Source: Chitinibacter sp. FCG-7 (GTDB taxonomy: Bacteria; Pseudomonadota; Gammaproteobacteria; Burkholderiales; Chitinibacteraceae). From it: DNA of 64,000 bases. Both the position numbers and the translations under genes were made by a program. Position 1 is the stretch's first letter, and each line of letters begins with the position of its first letter. Location of the stretch: positions 248,001-312,000 of the forward strand of contig NZ_CP157355.1 in the NCBI RefSeq assembly GCF_040047665.1. Direction: 5' to 3'. Shown here in pieces: positions 53,105 through 62,062 of this stretch. Under the pieces are notes generated by a model. It was given only the letters and a program-made list of their open reading frames with translations, made no database searches and was not told where the DNA came from.

Positions 53105-54287
53105 CAGTTCGCCCCTCATCAAAGCCTGCTTCGCAATACGTCAGGTACAGCCGCCAGATCCGCATAAACGATTCATCAAAACCCTGCTCGCGAATCGTGT
53201 TGTGCTGCGCTTCAAAATCAGCCAGCCAGCGGCGTAACGTTTCAGCGTAATCACGGCCAAAACGATATTGGTCCAACGTTTTCAAGCCTGCCCGCTCGGC
53301 CTTGCCGACAAAACGCTCGGGGCTGGGCAGCATGCCGCCGGGGAAAATATATTGCTGAATAAAGTCGGTGCTGCTGCGATAGCGCTCGAAATAGCGCTCA
53401 TCAATGGTGATGGTCTGAATCAGCGCCCGTCCGCCGGGCTTGAGCCGTTCGGCCACGGTGGCAAAATATTGCGCCCAGAAGCGCTCGCCAACGGCCTCGA
53501 ACATTTCAATCGACACAATCGCATCGTACTGGCCGGATAGATCGCGGTAGTCGCAGATTTCCAGATCAGCCAGGGCATTGAGCCCCTGCGCGTCGATTCG
53601 TGCTTGCGCAATCTGCAGCTGGGCTGGTGAAATCGTCACGCCGTGCACATGGATGCCTAGGCGGCTGGCGTGCTCGGCAAAACCGCCCCAGCCGCAGCCG
53701 ATTTCCAGCACCCGGTGCCCGGCGCGTAAACCCAACTCGTCAATAATGCGCTGGTATTTGCGCTGCTGGGCGCTTTGCAGCGACTGGGCAAAATCGCCGG
53801 CAAAAATCGCGCTCGAATACGTCCAGCTTGGATCAAGCCACAGCCGGTAAAAATCATTACCGATGTCGTAGTGCGCGTGGATATTTTTTCGGCTGCCCTC
53901 GCGGGTATTGGGGCGCAGCAAGTGCTTGAGCCGATACCACAGCGTGGCCCATTTACCACCAAACACCATTTGCTCAAGCACCGCTTCATTACGGATGGCC
54001 AGGCGCAGCACCGAGGTCAGATCGGGGCTATCAATCCAGCCTGCGGCATAGCTTTCGGCAAAACCGATATCACCCGCCTTGATAATGCGCCCACAGGCAC
54101 GCCAGTCATTAATCTGCAAGGTGGCGCTAGGAGGCTGGTGCAAATCGCCAAAGGTCATGCACTCGCCTTCCGGCGTAATCAGCTGCAAATGGCCATGGCG
54201 CAATTGGCTGAGCAATTTCAAAAATAATCTGGCCGCATTGGGCAAGCTGCGGTTGGCGCTGATAGTCAGGGTGCGGGTTTGGCTCAC
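53070..54287 (-). CDS. Cyclopropane-fatty-acid-synthase-like SAM methyltransferase
   Basis: The 405-residue protein has the N-terminal CFAS lipid-binding part (DIGFAESYAAGWIDSPDLTS), the YDIGNDFYRLWLDPSWTYSS motif, and the SAM-binding VLEIGCGWGGFAEHASRLGI. It should methylate or cyclopropanate unsaturated acyl chains of phospholipids. The operon context (FAD oxidoreductase, DUF1365) is that of the modified-fatty-acid clusters controlled by RpoE-ChrR in other bacteria, so its product may be a modified acyl chain rather than a plain cyclopropane. Confidence 0.88.
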   Translation of the reverse strand: MSQTRTLTISANRSLPNAARLFLKLLSQLRHGHLQLITPEGECMTFGDLHQPPSATLQINDWRACGRIIKAGDIGFAESYAAGWIDSPDLTSVLRLAIRNEAVLEQMVFGGKWATLWYRLKHLLRPNTREGSRKNIHAHYDIGNDFYRLWLDPSWTYSSAIFAGDFAQSLQSAQQRKYQRIIDELGLRAGHRVLEIGCGWGGFAEHASRLGIHVHGVTISPAQLQIAQARIDAQGLNALADLEICDYRDLSGQYDAIVSIEMFEAVGERFWAQYFATVAERLKPGGRALIQTITIDERYFERYRSSTDFIQQYIFPGGMLPSPERFVGKAERAGLKTLDQYRFGRDYAETLRRWLADFEAQHNTIREQGFDESFMRIWRLYLTYCEAGFDEGRTDVIQFLLQKSR

Positions 54288-55141
54288 GATGAACGCTCCT
54301 CTAAATTGCGGTCATTGAAACTGCGATCATTGACGAAGCTGGCTTTCACGCTCAGCGGCGTTTGAAAACTGAGATTGGGCTCTGGAGCCGGGGGCTGGCG
54401 GTAAAAAGGCACTTTCTGACACCACAGTTTCAGTGCCTGCCAGTGGATTTTGGCGAAAACACCCAGCGTTAGCAGAGGCTGTGCCAGCAGTGCACGCAGC
54501 ATGCTGGCATCATTTAATGGCTGTTTATACCCGCCGATGGCGGTTTTGATCAGCAAACCGGCATCATCGAAGTAGTCGATACCGACAAAAGCCGTGCTGG
54601 CCGTGTCGCGCAAACGGAATTGATAATGACCAGACACCGCGCAAAATGGCGATACATGCATCAGCTTGCGCGATAGCAAGGGGGTATCTTCATCAATCAC
54701 AGCACCAGCTTGAGCTATGAGCAAATACCTATGCGTATCACCAAAGGTGTTATTCACTTCGGCCAGTACAGCGCGCAAATCGCCGTTTGCATCGTGGCAA
54801 TACCAGAAACTGACCGGATTAAATACAAAACCCAGCACGCGCGGAAACGTTTGCAGCCAGACTTCACCATCGTGCGGCAGATCGTGTTCGCGCAAAACTT
54901 GCCGTATCCAGCACAGCAAATCAGAACCATCTCGCGGGCCATAATCACGGCTTTGCACACTTACCGCCCGCATGCAATCGACGCCAAACCAGCGCCCGCG
55001 CAGCTCGGAGAGCCGCGCCAGATTCAGCCGCACACAAAACACCGGATACACAAAGCGGTTGATGATAGGGCGGAGCCGGGCATGCATCACCTGACCGCGC
55101 AGCAAGTAGGCCGCGGCGGGCATCATGTCACCTTCGCCCAA
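54284..55141 (-). CDS. DUF1365 protein
   Basis: The 285-residue protein has DUF1365 motifs: HARLRPIINRFVYPVFCVRL, LQTFPRVLGFVFNPVSFWYC and VNNTFGDTHRYLL. The enzymatic role is not known, but the family always keeps company with a CFA-like methyltransferase and an FAD oxidoreductase. It overlaps both neighbours (4 bp and 19 bp), which points to a tight functional unit. Confidence 0.88.
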   Translation of the reverse strand: MGEGDMMPAAAYLLRGQVMHARLRPIINRFVYPVFCVRLNLARLSELRGRWFGVDCMRAVSVQSRDYGPRDGSDLLCWIRQVLREHDLPHDGEVWLQTFPRVLGFVFNPVSFWYCHDANGDLRAVLAEVNNTFGDTHRYLLIAQAGAVIDEDTPLLSRKLMHVSPFCAVSGHYQFRLRDTASTAFVGIDYFDDAGLLIKTAIGGYKQPLNDASMLRALLAQPLLTLGVFAKIHWQALKLWCQKVPFYRQPPAPEPNLSFQTPLSVKASFVNDRSFNDRNLEERSS

Positions 55142-56418
55142 TCAGGCAGCAGGCCAAAATCGGCCACCACCCGCAAGGCAGATTTAAGTCCGTCTTCGTG
55201 AAAACCATAACCCGTCCAGGCGCCGGCAAACCAGACCCGATCCAGCCCCTGAATGGCAGGTAGTTGCGCTTGCGCATCAATCGCAGCTTGATCAAAGACC
55301 GGATGCTCATAATCAAACTGTGCCAGCACGGTCTGTGGTGCTGGTGGCGTAAACGGATTGAGCGTTACCACCACTGGCGTTTCAAATGGCAGATTCTGCA
55401 ATTGATTGAGCAGATAACTCACGCACACCGGGCGCTCGCCCGATACGGCAGCTCCGCCCAGATAATTCCAGGCCGACCAGACTTTGCGCCGTTGCGGCAG
55501 TTGTTTGACATCGGTATGCAGCACAGCCGTATTGGGCTGATAGCGCACTGCGCCGAGCACCGCACGTTCGGCCTCGGTGGCATCGGCCAGTATGGCCAGC
55601 GATTGCGGCGCGTGCGTGGCCAATATCACTGCGTCAAACAGCTCGGCCTGTTGCACACCCTTCTGCGCAAAGTGAACCAGCACGCCCTCTGCTGTCCGCT
55701 CAATCCGGCTCACCGGGCTATTGAGGCGGATATCGCCGAGCGTGGCGGCGATTTGGCGCACGTATTCACGCCCACCGCCCTGCACGGTTTGCCATTGTGG
55801 CCTGTCATTGACCTGCAGTAGCGCGTGATTGAGGCAAAAACGCAAAAAGGTGGCGGCGGGAAAGTCCAGAATATCGTTGGGCGAGCTGGACCAGATTGCT
55901 GCAGCCATTGGCAGCAGATAGGCATCGCGAAACGCTGCGCCATACTGGCCCGATTCAAGCAATTGACCTAGCGTCGCACCGCTGTGCAAGCACTCTTGCA
56001 GGTTTTCCGGTGCGGCAGCATTAAAGCGCAGAATATCGCGCAGCATGCCGATAAAACGCGGCGAGAGCAGATTGCATCGCTGGGCAAACACCGTATCGAG
56101 ATTAGTCCCAGCCCATTCCAGCCGCCCGTCATCGAGTGACACCCCAAACGACATATCGGTGGCATAGCTGCCCACGCCCAGCTCGGCCAGCAGCGCAATC
56201 AGATTGGGGTAGGTTTTTTCGTTAAACACCAGAAAGCCGGTATCAACTGGGGCTGTGCGCCCTTCCAGCGTCACCTCGACGGTATTGGTATGGCCGCCAA
56301 GATAGCTACCGGCCTCAAAAAGCACCACCTCGTGGGCTCGACTCAGGAAATACGCGCTGGCCAGCCCGGAAATGCCCGAGCCGATGACGGCGATGCGTTG
56401 TTTGGCTGCTTGGTTCAT
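55123..56418 (-). CDS. FAD-dependent oxidoreductase (amine-oxidase fold)
   Basis: The 431-residue protein has a Rossmann FAD motif RIAVIGSGISGLASAYFLSR with GGHTNTVEV, and a C-terminal RVWFAGAWTGYGFHEDGLKS motif. It is of the type found with DUF1365 and CFA-like genes in modified-fatty-acid clusters, probably oxidising an acyl chain. It is the first gene of the leftward operon and faces the TetR gene over about 102 bp with palindromes. Confidence 0.9.
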   Translation of the reverse strand: MNQAAKQRIAVIGSGISGLASAYFLSRAHEVVLFEAGSYLGGHTNTVEVTLEGRTAPVDTGFLVFNEKTYPNLIALLAELGVGSYATDMSFGVSLDDGRLEWAGTNLDTVFAQRCNLLSPRFIGMLRDILRFNAAAPENLQECLHSGATLGQLLESGQYGAAFRDAYLLPMAAAIWSSSPNDILDFPAATFLRFCLNHALLQVNDRPQWQTVQGGGREYVRQIAATLGDIRLNSPVSRIERTAEGVLVHFAQKGVQQAELFDAVILATHAPQSLAILADATEAERAVLGAVRYQPNTAVLHTDVKQLPQRRKVWSAWNYLGGAAVSGERPVCVSYLLNQLQNLPFETPVVVTLNPFTPPAPQTVLAQFDYEHPVFDQAAIDAQAQLPAIQGLDRVWFAGAWTGYGFHEDGLKSALRVVADFGLLPDWAKVT

Positions 56419-56460
56419 ATAGACCGTTCATCCATCGTTATGGTATCAAAACGAATACAC

Positions 56461-56509
56461 TAGTGATAACATTACTACTACTTCAATATAAAAGCTACTA
56501 GTTAGTAGC
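56461..56509. promoter_or_regulatory. Candidate TetR operators between the FAD oxidoreductase and tetR genes
   Basis: GCTACTA-GT-TAGTAGC (56494-56509) is a perfect 7 bp inverted repeat with a 2 bp centre, 11 bp before the tetR start. TAGTGAT-AAC-ATTACTA (56461-56477) is a similar inverted repeat with one mismatch. Both share a TACTA/TAGTA core. Placement between divergent genes fits autoregulation and control of the lipid operon. Confidence 0.6.
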
Positions 56510-56520
56510 AAAATAGACCG

Positions 56521-57141
56521 ATGAGTATACTTGGCAAGCTAAGCTTTAAAGATCAGGCATTCAAATTGCGCGAAAATGCGATTCTCGATGCGACCACCAT
56601 GATCCTGAAAGACAAGGGTTTTGATTTGATGACGATGGATGATGTCGCCAGCGCCGTGGGCATCTCTAAACCTAGTCTGTACAAACACTTCAAATCCAAG
56701 GAAGACCTGGTGGGCGAAGCCATGATCAGGCTGATCGATGGTGCGGGTGACTTTCTGGATCAGCTCGATAAAGACCTCAAACCGATTGAAGTGCTCAGCG
56801 CCATGCTCGAATGGGCGCTTCGGGTCAGGCTGGAAGGCGGCATGCCGTTTTTGCCATCCACGAGCGCGCATGTGCGCGATATGCTGACGCGCAACCTCAA
56901 ATACGTCGGCCGGGTACTCAAGCTCAATTACCAGCTGGAAAAACTGGTCGCCAAGGCGCAAAAAAGTGGTGATCTAGACGCCAGCCTGCCCAGCGACGTG
57001 ATTTTGTTCAGCTACTATTCGCGAACCTGCGATCCGGCAGTCGAATTTTTGCAACGCTACAGCAAGCTCGATAATGAGCAGATCATCAAACATATGTTGC
57101 AGGTGTGTTTTGCTGGTCTGCACGGCGGACATCGCGATTAA
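56521..57141 (+). CDS. TetR-family regulator
   Basis: The 206-residue protein has the TetR N-terminal HTH (LMTMDDVASAVGISKPSLYK followed by HFKSKEDLVGEAM) and a helical ligand domain. It is divergent from the eight-gene lipid operon and lies 11 bp after a perfect palindrome, so it probably represses that operon and itself. The ligand is unknown; a fatty acid or other lipid is a reasonable guess from the neighbours. Confidence 0.9.
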   Translation: MSILGKLSFKDQAFKLRENAILDATTMILKDKGFDLMTMDDVASAVGISKPSLYKHFKSKEDLVGEAMIRLIDGAGDFLDQLDKDLKPIEVLSAMLEWALRVRLEGGMPFLPSTSAHVRDMLTRNLKYVGRVLKLNYQLEKLVAKAQKSGDLDASLPSDVILFSYYSRTCDPAVEFLQRYSKLDNEQIIKHMLQVCFAGLHGGHRD

Positions 57142-57218
57142 GGATGTAGCGATTAAGGCATTGGTTTTCGCAGCGGCAGGACGCAGCGCGGCGATTTTGT
57201 TTTTTTGTCCGCGCATAA

Positions 57219-59102
57219 ATGGGTTATAAAGACTTACCCCGACTCAGCTGTACCGCCATGCGCCAACGACTCACCTTTGTTTCGCTCTTTGCCGTTTTGC
57301 TGCTTTTGCTGGTACTCGACTACGGCGTGTTCAATTTCAGCCGCCGTATCGATCTATCTGCAGGCGATGTCATGCTCAAATGGCATGCGCACACCCGAGT
57401 GGCCAGCGACAATGTTCTGATCATTGATATTGACCAGAAAAGCCTGGAGGAAATGAACGAGGTCGCCGGAAAATGGCCCTGGCCGCGCTCGATTCATGCT
57501 GAGCTGATCGACTATCTGGCCGCGCAGCAGCCCAAAGCCATCGTGTTTGACATGATGTTTAACGAGCCCGATACCTTTGGCACCGAGTCGGACGATTTAT
57601 TCAGGCAAACCGCAGCCCAATACAATAATTTGTATTTTGCCCATACCCTGCTTGCCGACGGCAACCGCACCCGGCTCGCTGAACTCCCCAAAAGCGTGGG
57701 CCTGATTGCCACAGCCAAGGCCAAAGCCGATGCGAGCGCGACGCTGATGCTGCCAGCCGTGCTTGATCGTTCATCCTGGCGCGGTGGCCTAATCAACTTC
57801 AGCGATGATGCCGACGGCATCGGGCGACAATACCTGATTCATGAAACCATTGACGGCTGGTTAATTCCCTCTTTGCCACAGCGGCTGGCACTTGATTTTC
57901 AGTGGCCAGCGGTCCAGCAGGATAAAATCCGGCTCAATTGGCAACATCAGCGCCTGCACATTTCATACTCCAGCCTGTACCTGGATGCCAATAGTGCCAC
58001 TCCCAAGCGCTCTCCTACCGAGTTTCGCGGCAAAACGCTGATTATTGGGACTGCCGCGCCAGGCTTGCAGGATTTCCGGCCCACGCCGTTGAGCCAGACC
58101 TACCCCGGCGTTGAAATCCTTGCCACCGCAATCGACAATCTGCAGCACAATGACTGGCTGCGAGATCCGCCACGCCAACCTTTTGCCCTACTGGCTGCAA
58201 TCCTGAGCGCCTTGCTGATGCTCGGTTTTAGCAAGGGCAAAAACACGCTCTGGCTGGCAGCGGCTTTGCTGAGCATCAGTGTAATCACGATTGCGATTGC
58301 CTGGTTGGGGTTGAAAAAATACTGGTTTCTGCCGCTGGCTGCGCCGCTGGCATGGGCGTGGATTTACTTCTGGCTGGCCGCATTGCTGTCTTATTTATCG
58401 GAAAAAGCCAGCCGCGAACAAGCTGTGGCGATGTTTTCGCGTTTTCTTGATTCACGCGTCGTTGGCGAGCTGATTGCCCGTGGCGAGATTGACCTGAATA
58501 AAAAAGCCGAAGCACGCGAGCTGACCGTGCTGTTTTCCGATATCCGCGGCTTTACCACTTTGTCGGAGAATCACCCACCTGAATTTATGGTTGAATTGCT
58601 TAATCGGTATTTTTCAATGCAGGTAGCGATTATTTTCAAACACGGTGGCACGCTGGACAAATTTATTGGCGACGCCATCATGGCATTCTGGGGCGCACCG
58701 GCGCATGATGAGCAACACGCCAATCATGCCGTTGCAGCCGCGCTGGAGATGGCGCAAGCGGTAGAATCATTTCGCGCGCAACTACATGAAGTACAAGTTG
58801 AATTTGAAGTCGGTATTGGCTTGCATACCGGCAAAGCCGTTGTGGGATTTATTGGCTCGGAATCAAGGCTTGATTATACGGTGATTGGTGATACCGTGAA
58901 TTTAGCCTCCCGCATCGAAGGGCTTACCAAGGGAGTGGCCCGAGTTCTGATCTCGGAAAATTGCAGGGCCGCCTGCCTGCAAACCGATACGCCATTCGAG
59001 TTTATTGATCATGGCACTTATTCGGTCAAAGGGCGCGAGCAGGCCGTTGAATTGTTTGAACCAAAATACCGGGCCAATAGCCAAAATAGCCAATCGCACT
59101 GA
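57219..59102 (+). CDS. CHASE2-domain adenylate/guanylate cyclase
   Basis: The 627-residue protein (ATG 57219; ATG 57258, starting MRQRLTFVSLF, is an equally good start) has an N-terminal membrane helix, a periplasmic CHASE2 sensor domain (VLIIDIDQKSLEEM; WPWPRSIHAELIDYL), about three membrane helices (near residues 325-400) and a class III cyclase domain with LTVLFSDIRGFTTLSE, DKFIGDAIMAFWGAP and GDTVNLASRIEG. It should make cAMP (or cGMP) in response to an envelope signal. Confidence 0.92.
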   Translation: MGYKDLPRLSCTAMRQRLTFVSLFAVLLLLLVLDYGVFNFSRRIDLSAGDVMLKWHAHTRVASDNVLIIDIDQKSLEEMNEVAGKWPWPRSIHAELIDYLAAQQPKAIVFDMMFNEPDTFGTESDDLFRQTAAQYNNLYFAHTLLADGNRTRLAELPKSVGLIATAKAKADASATLMLPAVLDRSSWRGGLINFSDDADGIGRQYLIHETIDGWLIPSLPQRLALDFQWPAVQQDKIRLNWQHQRLHISYSSLYLDANSATPKRSPTEFRGKTLIIGTAAPGLQDFRPTPLSQTYPGVEILATAIDNLQHNDWLRDPPRQPFALLAAILSALLMLGFSKGKNTLWLAAALLSISVITIAIAWLGLKKYWFLPLAAPLAWAWIYFWLAALLSYLSEKASREQAVAMFSRFLDSRVVGELIARGEIDLNKKAEARELTVLFSDIRGFTTLSENHPPEFMVELLNRYFSMQVAIIFKHGGTLDKFIGDAIMAFWGAPAHDEQHANHAVAAALEMAQAVESFRAQLHEVQVEFEVGIGLHTGKAVVGFIGSESRLDYTVIGDTVNLASRIEGLTKGVARVLISENCRAACLQTDTPFEFIDHGTYSVKGREQAVELFEPKYRANSQNSQSH

Positions 59103-59135
59103 TGTATTTTAATTTTTCCGTTTGCAGGTGAATTT

Positions 59136-59654
59136 ATGACTCGCATGTTTTACTCGCTGCTACTGCTCAGCAGCCTTGCTCTGGCCGAACCAGGCACAGT
59201 GATCCGCAAAACCGATTTGCGCGACAAACCTTTTCTCGATGCCGCCGTACTGGGCAATGTACCCAGCAACACCTTGGTTGACATCCAGTCACGTAAAGGG
59301 GCGTGGATGCAGGTGAAATTGCCGAGCGGGCAAGCGGGCTGGATTAAGCTGCTCAATGTGCGCACCAGCAGCGGCACCACGAGTTCGAGCACTGCACTGG
59401 CCAATGTGATTAAAACGGGATCATCAGGCAAAACCGTAACCACCGGCGTCAAAGGTCTTTCGGCCGAAGAAATCCAGAATGCGCGACCGAATCTGGCCGA
59501 AGTCGCCAAAATGAGCAGCTATGCAGCCAATAGCGCTGACGCGCAAAAATCAGCGCAAGCCAATCAATTAATTCCGGTGCAAGTACCCGCATTTGCCAAT
59601 TCAACGCCTACATCTGCACCCAGCAACAAGCAACAACAAGAGCGGAGGCCCTAA
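59136..59654 (+). CDS. SH3-domain periplasmic protein
   Basis: The 172-residue protein has a signal peptide (MTRMFYSLLLLSSLALA) and a bacterial SH3 domain (GTVIRKTDLRDKPFLDAAVL, then GAWMQVKLPSGQAGWIKLL). The C-terminus is Ala/Ser/Gln-rich. It is 2 bp before the M48 protease gene, so the two probably act together at the cell envelope. Confidence 0.85.
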   Translation: MTRMFYSLLLLSSLALAEPGTVIRKTDLRDKPFLDAAVLGNVPSNTLVDIQSRKGAWMQVKLPSGQAGWIKLLNVRTSSGTTSSSTALANVIKTGSSGKTVTTGVKGLSAEEIQNARPNLAEVAKMSSYAANSADAQKSAQANQLIPVQVPAFANSTPTSAPSNKQQQERRP

Positions 59655-59656
59655 AC

Positions 59657-60541
59657 ATGAAAAAGCAGTTCTTACTTCCGTTTGCCCTTGCAGCAGCCAT
59701 CACCACAAGTCTGGCGGCACCGGCTCACGCACTGGATCTGGGCAAACTGCTCAGTGGTGACACGCTATCGAAAGGCCTTAGCGTACTGAGCAACGCTGGC
59801 GAGGCACTCAATACTTCGGTCAAAGGGCTCACGCCCGAACAGGAAGAAGTGCTTGGCCACAATGTAATGGCCAATCTGCTGGGCGCTGCGCCACTGATGA
59901 ACGATGCCAAAGTTCAGCGCTATGTGAACCAGGTGGGGCTATGGGTTGCCATGCAATCCGAACAGCCACACCTGAACTGGCGTTTTGGCGTGATTGATAC
60001 ACCCAATATCAACAGCTTTGCCGCTGCTGGCGGGTACATCCTGATCACACGCGGGCTGTGGGATCGCATCCGCAGCGAAGCCGAACTGGCAGCCATTCTG
60101 GGGCATGAAATTACCCATGTAACGCAAAAACACCATGTTAAAGCGCTAATCAGCAGCAAAAGCCAACAGGCAGGCTCGGATCTGATCTCGATTGTCGCCG
60201 ACTACAATAGCGGCAAATCGGGTGCCAAAGCCGGTGAAAAAGGTGGCAAAGCCCTGTCCGAGATTTTTGTCCGGGGGCTGGACAAAAACGACGAGTATGT
60301 TGCCGATGTCAATGGCATGGTGCTGGCTGCCCGCGCAGGCTACAACCCGTATGCGCTGGTCAGCGTGTTGCAATTGCTCGGCTCGGTCAACGCCAGCGAC
60401 AGCACGGTCGCGCTGCTGTTTAGCACTCACCCGTCACCGCAAGAGCGGCTCGATAATATTGACCAGGTAGTCGGCGAAAAATTGGAAGGCTACGCCGATG
60501 CAACCGAAAACACCAAACGTTTCAATCAGGTAAAGCGATAG
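59657..60541 (+). CDS. M48-family metalloprotease
   Basis: The 294-residue protein has a signal peptide (ending APAHA), the zinc motif HEITH (150-154) and a downstream glutamate ligand in NDEYVADVNGMVLAARAGYN. It is a periplasmic protease of the BepA/YcaL-like plan without a TPR part. It is 2 bp after the SH3 gene and likely acts in envelope quality control. Confidence 0.9.
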   Translation: MKKQFLLPFALAAAITTSLAAPAHALDLGKLLSGDTLSKGLSVLSNAGEALNTSVKGLTPEQEEVLGHNVMANLLGAAPLMNDAKVQRYVNQVGLWVAMQSEQPHLNWRFGVIDTPNINSFAAAGGYILITRGLWDRIRSEAELAAILGHEITHVTQKHHVKALISSKSQQAGSDLISIVADYNSGKSGAKAGEKGGKALSEIFVRGLDKNDEYVADVNGMVLAARAGYNPYALVSVLQLLGSVNASDSTVALLFSTHPSPQERLDNIDQVVGEKLEGYADATENTKRFNQVKR

Positions 60542-60628
60542 TCATTTTATCGCCGCACAATCAGGCCGCAATCACGATTGCGGCCTTATAATTTGCTCTT
60601 TCCTGATCGCCCATTCAAAGGCCTTGTC

Positions 60629-61948
60629 ATGCAACACACACAGCTTATCGAAACCTGCATTCAGCGACGGGCCCAGTTGGCGCAGCAGCTGGCACCGGGC
60701 ATTGTGATCATTCCAACGACGCAGGAAATCATCCGCAACGCCGACACCACCTACCCATTCCGTTTTGACTCCAGCTTTTACTACCTCACCGGTTTTAGCG
60801 AACCGGATGCGGTTTTTGTGCAAATCATTGGCGAACAGCGGGTTGAGAACATCCTGTTCTGCCGCCCGAAAGATCAGGAACGCGAAATCTGGGATGGCTT
60901 CCGTTTTGGCCCGGCCGCTGCCGCCAGCACGTTCGGTTTTGACGCAGCCTACTCGCTGGATGAGCTCGATAGCCGCATGGTCGAGCTACTGAAAAACCAG
61001 CCGCGCATTTATTACCCGCTGGCCAAGGAAATGCGCTGGGATCGCCAGATCAACCGCTGGCTTACCAATGTGCGCTCGCTGGTACGCACCGGAATCAGCG
61101 CGCCGACCACCGTGGTTGACGTACGCAGCGTCGTGGATGAAATGCGGCTGATCAAAAATGATTTTGAAGTGGGTATCTTGCGCCAGGCAGCATCTATCAA
61201 CGCACAGGCGCATATACGTGCCATGCAATTTACCAAGCCGGATCAATTCGAATATCAGGTCGAAGCTGAAATCCTGCATGATTACTATCGTCAGGGCAGC
61301 CGTTTTCCGGCCTATGGCAGCATTGTGGCCAGTGGCCCGAACGCCTGCGTCTTGCACTATGGCGAAAATAACGGTGTGCTGCGTGATGGAGATTTATTGC
61401 TGATCGACGCGGGCTGCGAATTGCACGGCTACGCCAGCGACATTACGCGCACTTTCCCGGTCAATGGCCGCTTTAGCAGCGAACAGAAAGCCGTTTACGA
61501 GATCACGCTGGCGGCGCAATACGCTGCGCTGGCGCAATGTGCGCCGGGCAAAACCTGGAATGCCCCGCACGATGCCGCCACCCGGGTACTGGCGCAGGGC
61601 ATGATTGATCTGGGCTTGCTCAAAGGCACACTCGACGAAGTCATCGAGACCGAAAGCTATCGCCAGTTTTATATGCACCGCACCGGACACTGGATGGGGC
61701 TGGACGTGCACGATGTGGGCGCTTACAAAGTCGATGGGCAATGGCGTGAGCTCAAAGCCGGCATGGTATTGACAGTCGAGCCGGGTTTTTATATCCGCCC
61801 CGCCGCTAATGTGCCCAAAGCGTTTGAACACATCGGCATTCGCATTGAAGACGACGTACTGATTAATGCGACTGGTCACGAAAATCTGACTGCGGCCTGT
61901 CCAAAAACCGTTGCCGACATCGAAGCGGTGATGGCTGCGGGCAAATAA
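60629..61948 (+). CDS. pepP: Xaa-Pro aminopeptidase PepP
   Basis: The protein (439 residues) starts at ATG 60629 (MQHTQLIETCIQRRAQLAQQ), since upstream in-frame residues are not conserved. It has the AMP_N domain (FRFDSSFYYLTGFSEPDAVF) and the pita-bread metal ligands in LIDAGCELHGYASDITRTFP, HRTGHWMGLDVHDVG, LTVEPGFYI and GIRIEDDVL. It removes N-terminal residues before proline. The UbiH-family gene follows, as in many proteobacteria. Confidence 0.95.
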   Translation: MQHTQLIETCIQRRAQLAQQLAPGIVIIPTTQEIIRNADTTYPFRFDSSFYYLTGFSEPDAVFVQIIGEQRVENILFCRPKDQEREIWDGFRFGPAAAASTFGFDAAYSLDELDSRMVELLKNQPRIYYPLAKEMRWDRQINRWLTNVRSLVRTGISAPTTVVDVRSVVDEMRLIKNDFEVGILRQAASINAQAHIRAMQFTKPDQFEYQVEAEILHDYYRQGSRFPAYGSIVASGPNACVLHYGENNGVLRDGDLLLIDAGCELHGYASDITRTFPVNGRFSSEQKAVYEITLAAQYAALAQCAPGKTWNAPHDAATRVLAQGMIDLGLLKGTLDEVIETESYRQFYMHRTGHWMGLDVHDVGAYKVDGQWRELKAGMVLTVEPGFYIRPAANVPKAFEHIGIRIEDDVLINATGHENLTAACPKTVADIEAVMAAGK

Positions 61949-62062
61949 TTCACCGCTAGCAGCGCCCGGCGGTAAAATAGCCGCCAAAGCCCCCATCTGC
62001 TCGCCATCGAGCGCATAAGCCAGATGGGCGGCTTTCCGACTTGCCCCGTCTGGAAACCAACC

